This document shows, piece by piece, positions 10,226 through 20,864 of a stretch of DNA of 64,000 nt. The stretch's first letter is position 1; every line of letters begins with the position of its first letter. The stretch is taken from NCBI RefSeq assembly GCF_000218685.1, contig NW_006763298.1, positions 1,460,869-1,524,868 of the forward strand, read 5' to 3'. The notes beneath the pieces are model-generated. The model saw only the letters and a program-made list of their open reading frames with translations. It was not told the DNA's origin and did no database searches. Source of the DNA: Serpula lacrymans var. lacrymans S7.9 (taxonomy: Eukaryota > Basidiomycota > Agaricomycetes > Boletales > Serpulaceae). A program made the position numbers and the translations under genes.

Positions 10226-12758
10226 CCACTTTATGTTTATTTTGCCAATGAATCCAAGTATTGTTGCGCCAAATCATCCTGTCACTTGTGCAACCATGCA
10301 GTCTATTTTCAATCCGTGAGTGCTGTCTCTATTGTAGCTCATTCACACTGTTTGACTTGTTTTTATTGATTTATAGCTCCCAGACAGTTTCAAAGATTTT
10401 GCAAAGACTCACACCAGCAACAGCAAGCTTACTAGCACCTTCATGACACATTGTCAGTGCAAGTGTTTTCATGCACAATGGTGTATTCTACTTGATGATG
10501 AATTCCTATATGCATATCAGCATGGTGTCATCATCAAGTGTTGTGATGGCATTGATCGTCGATTTTATCCCCACATCCTAATATATTCGGCAGATTACCC
10601 TGAAAAGTAGGTCCAACGTGTTCTGTGCAACAATCTTGCTCATCTTATGTAGGATACTAATAGCGAGTATAAAAAACCTTGGAAACTGTCCCTGTCCTCG
10701 GTGTTTAACACCTATGACTTTGGTTCCCAATGTTGGACAAGACGCCAATATGCTGAATTGAGTCGTCAAAATCCACATTGGCAACGCTGAACAGCGGAAG
10801 AAGGTTGCAGTTGCTTGTGATTTGATTGACAAGAAGAATTATGCTGTGAACAGCAACAAAGTTAATGGATTCCTGATGGCCAAATCCTTATTTCTAACTT
10901 TGGTGCATAGTAGTGGTGTCTGAAGATGGGCAACACACTGACCGCTGGCACTCTTCCACATTACAGAAAGCATTCTCCCACAGGCTGGGTCCATTGGGTT
11001 TCAATGTATATTTGATGTTTGTTGTCAATTTTATGCATGAGGTCGAGCTAGGGGTGTGGAGGTCCCTTTTTGTCCATGTTCTATGGATATTAGATACCGT
11101 CAATGGGGGGCTCTTAGATAGAATGGATCTAAGGTTAGTCTTTGTTCATTCTCTTAGAACTCAGTGCTAACAATTGTCAAAGATATCGCCAGATCCCAAC
11201 TTACAGAAGTGATACTATCCGGCAATTCACAACTAACACATCTGAAATGCGGAGAGTGACAGCCCACCATCTTGAAAACTTGCTACAGGTAAGCCTTTCA
11301 CGTTTCTTTCAACATTTTTGCAGCATTTCAATTTTTCCATTATGCAGTGCGCCATTCCTGTATTCAATGGCTTAATTCTGGAACCACACAACACTCAAAT
11401 ATTGAGCTTGCTACTCTGCATAGCTCCTTGGCACGGTTTAGCTAAACTATGCATACATACTGACAATACTCTGAAAATACTAGATGCAGTAACTAAAAGT
11501 CTAGGTGATAAATTGCATAGATTTGCTGCAAATACTTGCTCTGCCTTCTGTACTAGGGAACTCCGGGGCAAAGCCGATGCACAAAGGCGCCGTCAAATCC
11601 AGCAAGGCACTGACATTCAGTTGACATCATCAGGAGCCGCCCAAAAACCCAAGACATTCAACCTACAAACCTATAAACTCCATGCGCTTGGGAATTATCC
11701 TGCACAAATCAGGTTCTTTGGCACTACAGACTCCTATTCTACTGAGCCCATAAGTTCACCTAACCATATCTTGCTTCATTTGTAATAACTGGTGCCCAGG
11801 GTGAATTAGAGCACTGGACAGGGAAGTCTAGATACAAAAAAACCAGCAAGAAAACCTACACTGAACAGCTTACTCACATTGAGCGTCGGGAGGCCCATAT
11901 ACATCTCATGTGCCAGAAGCTCGGCATGTCTTCTGAGGATTGTGCTGTCGCTGCTGATCAGGAGGCCAGCACTCTTGATGACCATCATCACATAGGGAAG
12001 TCTCAAAATTCACCTTTGCACATCACATTCCCCTCCAAAATGTACTCCCGCGATCCAGCTTGCACGGTAAGGGACAAATCAATACTGTACAATTCCAGTA
12101 TCAATCTGATTTGCTATAGGATTTTGTACCAAACCTCAAGGTTCACTTACCCCATTGTATGCAATCAACTCTTCTCGCTCCTATTGTTTCCAAGTGTCAC
12201 CTTAATGATCCCTCACCAAACCAGCAACCTTCCATTCAAGTCATATTAAAAAATGACAGAATATATACTCACAGCATCTTTTGCATCAACTACACAACAT
12301 ACAACATCCGCCGAGCACAAGATGTTGTTAACCCACGCATGGATCATTGCAATATCATGTTACTAGCTCCTCTGGATGGATTTGACACCAATCTGTGACG
12401 CCCCTCCCACCCATTCTATTATGCTCGTGTCCTGGGCATTTGCCACGCAAATGTTGTATGTACTGGTCAAGAAGTCACAACTTATCATATGTGTAAGATG
12501 GAATTTCTATTTGTGAGGTGGTACGAATTGTGCGGTCCTTTGGACAGAGAAACAGACTCAGGCTGGTACAAACTCAACATGCTATGTTTTGTTCCCATGG
12601 CTGAAGATGATGCTTTTGGCTTCGTCAACCCAGCCAATGTTCTGCGGAGCTGCCACCTAGTACCAGCATTTCATGAAGGGAAATTACATCCCAATGGAAT
12701 CAGGATGTCCAAATTTGCTCAGGATGCACAAGATTGGTGTTATGCACAAAGTGCTTAA

Positions 12759-13128
12759 CAAAGTCTGAGGGTTCGTCGAGGTTTGTAAAGAGACTTATCC
12801 GAAGACAAGTTCGAGAACGTGGTTCTGAGTGGAGGTTTTCCAACGGGAGTTGGTCTTCTTCTGAGTAGAAGTCTGATCTTAGGAGTCTAGCTTTGTAAGC
12901 GTAAACTGCGTAGAATTGTATTAGAGAATACTACTGCTGTTACATGGTATTTATAATGGAAAGGAATCAGTGATAGGAGTTAGGTCCTATCTAGGGCAGG
13001 TCCGTCTGTTGAGGACTAAGTACTATAATAGGTACTGTGAATGCGAGAGGAACGGAAGTGTATGTGAAGGAAATGAGTCATCGGTCCGATGGTATAACCG
13101 ATGAGTAAAAAAAAATGAGTAGTCCTTA
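12759..13128. mobile_element. Insertion-like segment of about 370 bp within the Plavaka C-terminus
   Basis: Plavaka-type coding runs to KFAQDAQDW (about 12740) and resumes at NNWKKYYV (about 13148); the residues between do not fit the family. The segment starts near TGAGGGTTCGTCGAGG and holds an 8-bp inverted repeat (13078-13085 with 13097-13104, TCATCGGT/ACCGATGA). A small solo LTR or a MITE would fit, but I found no clear target duplication. A junction of two Plavaka copies is an alternative. Confidence 0.4.
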
Positions 13129-13603
13129 AATGTCCAATAGAGATCGTAACAATTGGAAAAAGTACTATGTCGTTTGGTTAGTCCCAGCTATGTTTAATGC
13201 TAAAGAAACCTACCAATATGTTTCTTACAGGTTTGTAGATCGAGACATGATGATGCAGTATCATTGGGGCTTGGGGATCGGCCACACATATGCCCGCGGT
13301 GAAGCATCTGAAGGCATTGACAGACTTGGGGTCTTTTCCACAAACAACTTCACGGAGTATCTACCCAGCAGCAGTGCTGTCCAAACTTCTGAGATAGTCA
13401 ATTACCAGTCAGATCAGCTTGATAAAGATAACGGGGAGGACAGTGATGTATTTATTGAAGAGGACGTCAATCTAGAATTCACACTGCAAGACTGTGAAGG
13501 TGAAGACTTTGGCTACAATCAAGACTCAGATGAGGACTCGGACACTGACAAATTGTTACTGGATCTAGATGGGACAGATGTAGTAGGATACAATTATGAT
13601 TAG

Positions 13604-14433
13604 TAAACTTGGACTGCAGTTTGTAGTGTTAGCTCCCCCTCCCCAGAAGAATTGGTTCATCCGAGTTTCAAGTTACCATTACTTATAGTCTTATTAGAAA
13701 GATTACAGTCATTTGCAGTACTGCTGGAGCATACAGCAACTATCCCTGGCTCAGTTTGTGAATGTGAGATATGATTACTAGCTAATATCATGAATACACA
13801 TCCTTCACAAAACCTGACAGTCTGACGTTGGATCATGAACACAGATGTCAAAGCATCACATAATTATACCTGTGCGAACCATTGAGATGACTTCGACTAC
13901 AATCACCCTCACTTGTATTACTAATTACCAGTGGAATAACATTATGAGACTCGCCATATCATATAAGTGCAATGTACTATTACTCTGCTAATATCTGGTA
14001 ATGCTTCATCAATACATACAAGCCACTACCGGGACACAGCATTTTGGCGAATAGTTATCAACTCCGCCTGGTTATAACAGCTCCTCCCCGATTTCCTGAT
14101 GCAAGTATAGTTGCAAGTAGACGATACCTATTCGAAAAGTAACAATAACAATGCACAAAGAAGTGAATGCAAATATGCTATAAAAATATTAGTAAAACGG
14201 CACTTTGGCCCGCAGATACAAGAAGAGAACAAGCTGAGGTGGTGCTGGCTTCAGTGCAAGTAGTGGCGGATCAACTCAAGTCTCAGGGATTCGTCTTCAG
14301 ATTGCGTAGGAAGAAATCAAGCACGTGATGAATCTTAAGGCGCGTCTCTCCAAGCCACGGTATGATACACAAAATCACATATTATCATTAAGTACGTGAA
14401 TATTGACATATCGACAATCAATGTTTCATCTGT
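13604..14433. other. Intergenic boundary between transposon nest and host genes
   Basis: AT-rich sequence follows the Plavaka stop. No coding trail or repeat was recognised. It probably contains the 3' end of the Plavaka element and the terminator of the phosphodiesterase gene that ends at 14434. Confidence 0.5.
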
Positions 14434-15818
14434 CTAAGAGCTAAAACCGTTCATCTGGTCTGCAGCCGTGAAGGCATCACCTAAATCAATGAAATCGAGC
14501 AGCACGAAGTTGGGGTATGTGTTTCCTCCAAGGGGTGCACAACCGTTTGCGTTGGCCATTATACTGCAATAACAGATGGTATGATAATCAGTATTTATAT
14601 AAAGAAAATCCAGAAAATGCTCACGAAGGAACGCCATTGGTTGTTGGAGCATCTATCGGATCGCTGATAATGACACCCGTGCTAAACACATCCTTGTTCA
14701 AAGAGTGGTTGATCATGTACATGTGGTCAGCAGCAGACAGGTTTCCGCTAGTGCGGTTCACGGAGCATGGGAAGGTAGAATCAGTGACGCTGAATGGTGT
14801 CTCCCAGATCTAAGAAATTGGAGCACTGAGCTCTTAGCCGGAAGAAGGATATTGACTGTTCCCGTACCATATCGAATTCAGGAAGAATGTAGTCAACAAC
14901 TCCTCCATCGCTTCCGTCAGCACCAGCATCCAAGAATATCACTACTCTCTTCCCGCTATCGATCATATCTCCCAACGTGGGCCATTCGCTTTGCTTCATC
15001 GGCAGGTGAGGAGGAACGTAAGCGTACTTAGACACGCCAGAGTTTACGAAAGCCGGCGCCCACTGATCAGGGAGAGATTGGCCCTCGGGGTTGGTGAACA
15101 GGAGTGTGAGGACTTCGTTAGGGTTGGCTTCAAGGAATGTCGTCACATTGGTAAGGTAACCTGAAAGTTGCGGTTCAGCTAAATTCTAGTTCAATAGTTC
15201 AGAAAATTTTTACTTTCAACAGTTCCTCCATCAAAGAGAATCTGTAGTCCCATATTTCAGTAAAGTTGTAAAAGTTAGTACCTTCAAGTTAAATCACATA
15301 CGCAGCCTAATCAGAATAATGGTCAATATTCGCGATGGATAAAAAATAAAGTAGATAACATACTGGTATGGCAGAAGTGGAGAACGCCATTGTTACTAGA
15401 GTCGTATTATCAGTATTTGGCTTTGAAATTTCATATCATCGAATTACGAACTCATGGGCCTGAGCTTGTAGGAGTCTGACGCCCAAGCTCAACTGTGTGG
15501 GCACATCAACTTCTTGATCTCTGGCCACTTCGGACGCCCTTTTCAGACTAAAGGAAGACGATATGCATGGAAATTACACACATGCAACGGGGTCTGTACT
15601 ATAAGCAAAAGAATCGTGAGCTAGAGGCACGCGTTAGTATTGAATGAACGATACGGCCAGACATATGCTAACTTGCCTCCTATGTATGTCACATTGCCGT
15701 AGCTGCGGTCGCACAGCTCAGCATGGCCATTACAAACAGTAGCCCTCTTCTTGGGAATGGTCGATCCTTGTACGGCCGAAGCCAGAGACAGACCCGCAGT
15801 GAGGAGTGAGAACAACAT
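14434..15818 (-). CDS. Secreted PLC-like phosphodiesterase (TIM-barrel)
   Basis: The spliced minus-strand protein has a signal peptide (MLFSLLTAGLSLASAVQGST) and a KKR site before the mature chain. Next come NVTYIGAHDSFAYSTDP, VPTQLSLGVRLLQAQAH, GVLHFCHTSC, LFDGGTVESYL, NPEGQSLPDQWAPAF, KRVVIFLDAGAD, YILPEFDM and PNFVLLDFIDLGDAF. The first His (AHDS) and the second (HFCHTSC) match the paired catalytic histidines of PI-PLC-X/PLC-like phosphodiesterases. This fungal family is secreted and its substrate is usually unknown. I read nine exons: 15818-15677, 15620-15578, 15547-15452, 15395-15364, 15306-15302, 15241-15214, 15160-14868, 14809-14625 and 14563-14434. The first intron has a GC donor (G|GCAAGT) and the fifth exon is only 5 nt. 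The frame is open throughout this model. Confidence 0.85.
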
Positions 15819-17006
15819 GGAAGGACTGATGAGCTGGTTTATGACCTAAAAGACAAATTCCACGACACGATTCGTCACCCAGAGGTTCAGAGCTGATCAA
15901 GTACTCAACGTACTGAGCTTTGAGTTATATAGCTAAAAGCCATATGGCTCTTTTGCGCTTGCAGCAAATCATGTCTTCGTTGATCATGGCTGTCATCACG
16001 ACGACCGACTAAGCCAGCTGGATCTTGCTTTCAACTGTTGAGAACTTTGCCGTGATCCATGCGAGAGAAGCCAAATAAAAGGTTGGAGCAAATTACATGC
16101 GTCTGCGTGGTGCGTTGCCACTGTATTGAAAATTATCTTGGCGCTCGGTACATATGATGCATGCTTATCGACATCACGGCTAACTTCCAGGACTGTAGTC
16201 AACCCATTTGGTTAGTGACATAAAACTAACACAAAATCCGAAACCACCACCTCCAGACTTCAATGTTTGAATCTATCCCAGTCAAATGGTTGTGACTACT
16301 ACAGGTGGGTTACTTGGCTATTCTGACTTCATTCAGCATGCACGTTCATAATAGTTATAGCGAAGAGCCATTTGCTACCTGTGGAGCTCCATCAGATTTG
16401 GATGTTTTAGCCCGAAACAGCAACCGTTTGTAACATGCTCCCAAAAAATGCATAAGATGGGAAATATCATTTGAGACTTCTCGTGAGTCGTACCAGTTGT
16501 TATTATACACGTTCTTCTTCTGTGTGAGATCTAAGCGTCCCAGACGGCGATGATATGGAATCGGTGTGTTCTCGTTAGTCTCAGGCTCCCGTCAAACCAA
16601 GTTACTGACGTGACAGACGATATCTGCAAATAAGATGTTCTCATGAAGTGTGTGGCAGGCTTGGAAACTGAGACCATAACGAATAACTGTGTGTGGGCAC
16701 TTACTGTGTGTTGTAGCATCCATTACCTCTGAGCCAGAAGCAATTGTGGATTGGAGTCAACAAGATTGCGACTAAGTGGAGAGGAACATATGTCAGTGAA
16801 ACTTAAGAAAAAAGCCATCGACATCAAGGATTTCAAAGCTCGCGCCACATTAACTGGAACACTGACTGGAGCGTTAAGATACATGAAGTCGTAAACAGAA
16901 ACAAGAAAGTGTCCAAAAAGATGTTTGGGGTAAAAGTCCATGGATCACAACCTGAGCGTATCAGCGAAGCGAACAGGTGTAGATACTGCCGTTTATGATA
17001 CACGAA
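15819..17006. other. Intergenic region with promoter of the phosphodiesterase gene
   Basis: The first few hundred bases should hold the promoter of the gene starting at 15818, with an AT-rich TATATAAC stretch on the minus strand near 15925-15933. Minus-strand open stretches at 16531-16719 and 16723-16941 have some hydrophobic character but no recognisable domain or sure splice link. They may be extra 3' exons of the membrane protein gene or chance. Confidence 0.4.
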
Positions 17007-17740
17007 TTAGCTTTCCAGCCATACCGGAAATATTTCTATGCCTGGCCTATAGCATTTCGTCAACACCCACAGCGCATAGCCCACAACCAATGCATTCCAA
17101 ACAGGCTGGGCCAAAAACATCAGCATGAAAGGTGACATCTTTGCAGAATCCAAGCTCTTACCAAGTCCGCCACAACATGCGCAAAGATAACACGGGCAAC
17201 ACAGTGGATTCTGAAAGGCACCTGCCGCGATATGTGAGCACGTGTAGTAAACGTGAGCGAAATACGAACCTCTGCAGCACCACGCACTCAGCATGATACC
17301 TGCTATGAGCACCAAAAAGAGGCCAACGAAAACGACAATCAAGTACACTGGTGACAGATGGGCATGAGCATTCAAATTACGAAAAAGGTTGCCTAGTGCG
17401 TTCGAAAAGAACAGAGAGACACACGTTTATTTTGCGTGAAGGATGATTGGTTAGTGGAGGACTGTCGTTTAGCCAGAGGGCCACCAGACCCCATTCCAAG
17501 AACACCCCAAACATCAAAATCGCTGACACAGGCCACAAAGAACAGCGCCGTCACTGCTAGTAAAGAGAGTAATGCAGGCACAAGTATGCGACGGAGACGT
17601 GATTTATGACAAGTCCGGTGTGATGCTGAATTCGCACATTCGCAATTTGAAGGTGATGTTGATGTAGGGTGTTTTTCGTCTGTGTACAAGTCCATTTTGC
17701 TCAGAGATGCAGGCTGGCTGGAGATGCATGAAGGTGCCAT
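17007..17740 (-). CDS. Small cysteine-rich multi-pass membrane protein, unknown function
   Basis: I do not recognise a family. Starting at the ATG at 17740 (MAPSCISSQPASLSKMDLYT), the protein has a Ser/Thr/Lys-rich cytosol-like leader, then three likely membrane segments. They are ILVPALLSLLAVTALFFVAC, YLIVVFVGLFLVLIAGIMLS and a C-terminal one around FMLMFLAQPVWNALVVGYAL. Between the second and third lies a cysteine cluster, NPLCCPCYLCACCGG. Two introns fit: one ending the first exon after FTQNK (17428 to about 17397), and one after SAWCCR (about 17271-17220). The last exon runs open to a TAA at 17007. An in-frame ATG at 17833 could extend the N-terminus. A further open stretch at 17830-18072 may be an upstream exon. 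Start and 3' end are uncertain. Confidence 0.5.
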
Positions 17741-18140
17741 GATGATCGTTCGGTCGTTGTCGATGGATGCTGCGGCAGGTGCGGTATAGAAAATTAAAGG
17801 TAGCTGCTCAGGGTAATGAGACTGAAAAGTCATTCTGCGTGTTGTGGTCTCGTGTTTACTAGCTTGGCATACTGAATCAAGTGCAATGGTTTCACGCTGC
17901 GGAACAGTGCCAGAAGGTGGCTGAGCACAACGAGGCTGGGTATCACTTTCACATGATTACTATACTTGGTACCTCCCCAGTTTTGCAGTGCAGGGTTAGT
18001 TGAAAACTTGACAAAGTGACACTCGGCAGAATCCATAAGAACAATATACATAGCATACATTGTAATGAGCATTATAGGACTCGGGTAAGGAATGAATTGT
18101 CACGAATCGAGATCATCTGTCCCATGCGGATTGTAAAACT

Positions 18141-19555
18141 TCAGATGATATTGACATTAAAGTAGCTGCAGCCGCCCAGAACAGCTGCTCCGACTAGAGC
18201 GACGATAGCCAGCTTTCTGAGCGTGATCTTAGCATTAGTCTGCTTTTCGCCCCGAGCACCTGCAGCGTCAATAGCGGCAATGTCTTCTTCAGAGAGACCT
18301 GATTTGGTGGGAAATCAACGGAGTTCTCAAGTCAGCGTCCTGAGAAAAAAGAACCCACTGATGTCACCAGCGGCGAGATATCCTTGCAGGCGGGCCTTTT
18401 TGGAACTCGTTCTGTAACAGAATTACTGTAACCAAACAAGAAATGGCGAAAGCGAAAGAAACGCCTTACGTGACAGCAACAGCTCCCTTAGCTTTCACCC
18501 ATGCCAAGAGAACTTGGTCTGGCGTTGCCCCAAATTTCGAGGCTAGCTCGCTCAGAGGTTTATCTAGAGGCCCACCAGGTTGTCTGGTAACAGGGCTAGA
18601 GGAAATGGGAGTAAGTTGAATGACCAACGTTGGTATGAGACGACATACATGAGAGCGCTATATGCCTCAATGATAATATTGTTCTTTGCAGCATACTCCA
18701 AGATAGGAAGCTGCTGCTGGTAGACATAGGGGTGGAACAGGATCTAGATACAAGTAATTCAGGTTCAGACCTTTGTTCAGTGGAATAAAAGGATTGCTTC
18801 CTATTTACCTGGTTGACAGCAGGCTTGATGCTGGCTGAAGCAAGCAGCGTTTCCAGTTCGCTGACACCAAAGTTACTAACGCCGATGCTCCTATAGATAA
18901 GCCTAATGAGCTAATGACGCTACGCAGCAGACGTTAGAACATACCTTGCCAAGCCGTCTTTCTGTACCTTTTCCATTTGTTCCCAGGCAGTGGGGATATC
19001 CGGTACAGCCAGACGGGGAGAATGTATTAGGTAAAGGTCTACATAGGATACCCCAAGCTGCGGGGGTGCTTAATTACACGACTTCAGACAGGTGGTGTGA
19101 CGCACATTATTGATGCTGTTTTGGATGGAAGTAGCAATGCCCAGTCCATCGGTCCCTGAGTACTTCGTGGTGATAAACACATCAGAACGTGCAAGGCCAC
19201 TCTCGTGAAGGGCGGTCCCCGCTTCTCCTTCGTTCCGATAACTCTGAGCGGTGTCTGGAACGCATATGAGTTCTTATGCCAGTGGTATAGTATGGAAATC
19301 CCAAGATAAGCGCATTACCGATATGGTTGAAACCTGTGTCCAGCGCTTGCTCAACCTGGTCAATTGGGCCTTGGCCATTTCCTAATGTCCAGGTGCCAAA
19401 TGCAATGCTTGGTATGGAATAACCTGCAACCAAAGAATCGGTAACCCAAAGCAGACTCGTAAGCGAACACTGATTCCTCGAATGACTTTTATAGGGGGGT
19501 GGTGTTTATAATGGTAGAGCGTACCAGAGTTTAATTTGATAAGATCCCAAGGCAT
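18141..19555 (-). CDS. Aldo/keto reductase with C-terminal membrane tail
   Basis: The spliced protein opens MPWDLIKLNSGYSIPSIAFG and follows the AKR barrel: GFNHIDTAQSYRNEGE, FITTKYSGTDGLGIA, GVSYVDLYLIHSPR, GLARSIGVSNFGVSELETLL, AVNQILFHPY and IIIEAYSAL. The catalytic tetrad is visible as Asp (DTAQS), Tyr (SYRNE), Lys (TTKYS) and His (LIHSP), so an NADPH-dependent carbonyl reductase is expected. Exon 1 is 19525-19555 and exon 2 is 19319-19423; several short introns follow. The C-terminus is odd: after the last barrel helix (SEEDIAAIDAAGARGEKQ) comes ITLRKLAIVALVGAAVLGG and then CSYFNVNII. This is a hydrophobic helix with flanking positive charge that looks like a tail anchor. Three GATA-type sites lie about 140-155 bp upstream. 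Confidence 0.88.
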
Positions 19556-20022
19556 ATTGGCAGAGTTCGAGGTAAATGGGAGAGAAATGAGGTCTGTGTA
19601 GCAGATAGAACTGGTGAGAGCTGAGGACTAACGAAGTCGAGTGGTGTTCACAGGAATCCATGGGTTCGAGTTATGAATAGCCACCAATAGCAGATTTATC
19701 TTATCTTATCTGCTATCCTAATTAGTCGACCACTATTGGCCACGAATTACGCCACTCCCTGGAAAGAGACATTGTGCAGGATAACTCGGTCGTGGGGAAA
19801 TAGGAATTCGTGGAAGACGAAACTTAGATCATAAATGTCGCGAGCACCCATGAACGTCATACATGACTATTATGAGACTAGACCCAGACAACGTTAACGG
19901 AAGCGCCGGAAGACACAGTGGAGTAGAAAGCAACGATATCGCCGAGGACTCACCTGTATTGCAAAAAGCTAGGCAGCCTCGGACTATACTCATACAATGA
20001 ATCAAGGCGCATCCTGTAGCAA
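19556..20022. other. Intergenic region between ATL gene and aldo/keto reductase
   Basis: Apart from the triple GATA site listed separately, I see no gene here. It should hold the reductase promoter and the 3' end of the ATL gene, both on the minus strand. Confidence 0.6.
19696..19710 (-). promoter_or_regulatory. Triple GATA-factor-type site upstream of the aldo/keto reductase
   Basis: On the minus strand this reads GATAAGATAAGATAA, three abutting GATAA sites. It lies about 140-155 bp upstream of the reductase start. GATA factors control nitrogen, iron and light responses in fungi. The link to this gene is inference from position. Confidence 0.35.
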
Positions 20023-20614
20023 CTACTCTGGGTCAGCCTCGAGCTGCTCTCCTGCTGGCTGATGTCCATCAAGATCGATTGTTCCGACGGCTGGAAACCA
20101 ACCCCAAGTCACGAAATTCACCCTCAAATCTCCTGTACGCCCATCCGTGACTTCCACACCCTCTGCCTCTAGAGCATCTCGTTGGATTTGAGCGCCATTT
20201 GTGCCAGGTCCACGTGAGGATATGGTGCCTGCGGAGGATACTACCCTGTACCAGGGAACAGGTGGCGTGGTATCTGGGGAGAGAAATTTGAGGGCTGCGT
20301 TGCCACGAAAATTTCAGACTGGACAGATAGAGATGATTTTGATATTGCCACCTACCTTGACCAACGTGTCGCGAATGCCTCGGCATTCCGACGAGCTTCG
20401 CGATGTGACCTTGGTCGCAAAAGTCAGCTCGCCTTCACTTTCTGGAGGCATAGGGGCAGCTTTGAAGTTCTCTCTCACCATAGCTAGTGACTTTCTGGAC
20501 AGGGATTTGCCTCACGACGTGATACACCTATCTTGAGATAATATTGATGACGCAAAATAGACTATAATGAATTAAATATATGCTCACTGCTGCATGAAAT
20601 TCTGCGTTATCCAT
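20023..20614 (-). CDS. atl1: Alkyltransferase-like protein (ATL), DNA alkylation damage recognition
   Basis: The spliced product is about 134 residues: MDNAEFHAA, VYHVVRQIPVQKVTSYGHIA, KLVGMPRHSRHVGQALKFL, VPWYRVVSSAGTISSRG and RDALEAEGVEV. This is the O6-alkylguanine transferase DNA-binding fold. MGMT enzymes have PCHRV at the alkyl acceptor; here the cysteine is replaced by Trp (codon 20251-20253), giving PWYRV. Fission yeast Atl1 also has Trp at this site. Such proteins bind and flip O6-alkylguanine without repairing it and pass the lesion to nucleotide excision repair. The second motif residue, usually His, is Tyr here. Introns sit after HAA, inside the codon for Gly in TSYGH, and after GQ. 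Start chosen at 20614 because the short first exon gives the usual N-terminus. The gene is divergent from the histidine kinase. Confidence 0.88.
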
Positions 20615-20864
20615 ATTTCTGCCTTCTGATGCAAGTACAGAGTCCGAGTACTGCAGGATGTCCGGGACGAACTAAACTGATTTTTGCTGGGGCGCTCATT
20701 TACAAAGGTCATTTGACGCCGGTGCCGGTTCGGCAACAGGCCGGTTTTTTGCGGTGTGCCCCGCACAACACGTGGTGCTAACAAAAGGTCAATATTGGTT
20801 TCGCTCTCTGATTCCTCTTCACCGTCTCAGTCAGACTTTTTTTTTTTTGTCGTCGTCAGCGACG
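20615..20864. promoter_or_regulatory. Bidirectional promoter between ATL and histidine kinase genes
   Basis: Only 250 bp separate the two divergent start codons. A 13-nt T tract (about 20837-20848) lies just before the kinase start, as is common in fungal promoters. I see no clear TATA box. Confidence 0.55.

Larger units (their letters stand above)
7009..13603 (+). pseudogene. Plavaka-type (EnSpm/CACTA-like) transposase, interrupted and decayed
   Basis: The coding trail follows Plavaka transposases in order. It starts with an N-terminal finger-like CGRSFSQ...KHQKLC region (7009-7180), then NMFGLFRRF (7690), FRLGDWYWN (7850), EWLDQDAGWQKTP (8018) and TSFGNAKLWPL (8385-8418). After the inserted LTR it resumes at 10230 with YVYFANESKY and CHLCNHAVYF. 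A 60-nt intron follows, then FKDFAKTHT, LLDDEFLYAYQHG (10490), RRFYPHILIYSADYPEK (10560), LGNCPCPRCLTP (10680), LMHEVELGVWR-type residues (11030), RYRQIPTY (11180), GTTDSYSTE (11722), INYTTYNIRRAQD (12287) and FVDRDMMMQYHWGLGIGH (13232). The C-terminus is acidic. Internal stops (10608, 10758, 12398) and frameshifts make it non-functional. Family assignment is strong; exact exon limits are not. Confidence 0.85.

Noticed and set aside
20069..20386. Open frame of about 105 codons over the ATL gene read without introns
   Set aside because: Only its first part is in the ATL frame; after the GQ codon it runs through an intron. The spliced model matches the family throughout.
14434..20614. A secondary-metabolite or catabolic cluster made of the phosphodiesterase, reductase and neighbours
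   Set aside because: No synthase, terpene cyclase, P450 or shared pathway logic is present; the genes look unrelated.
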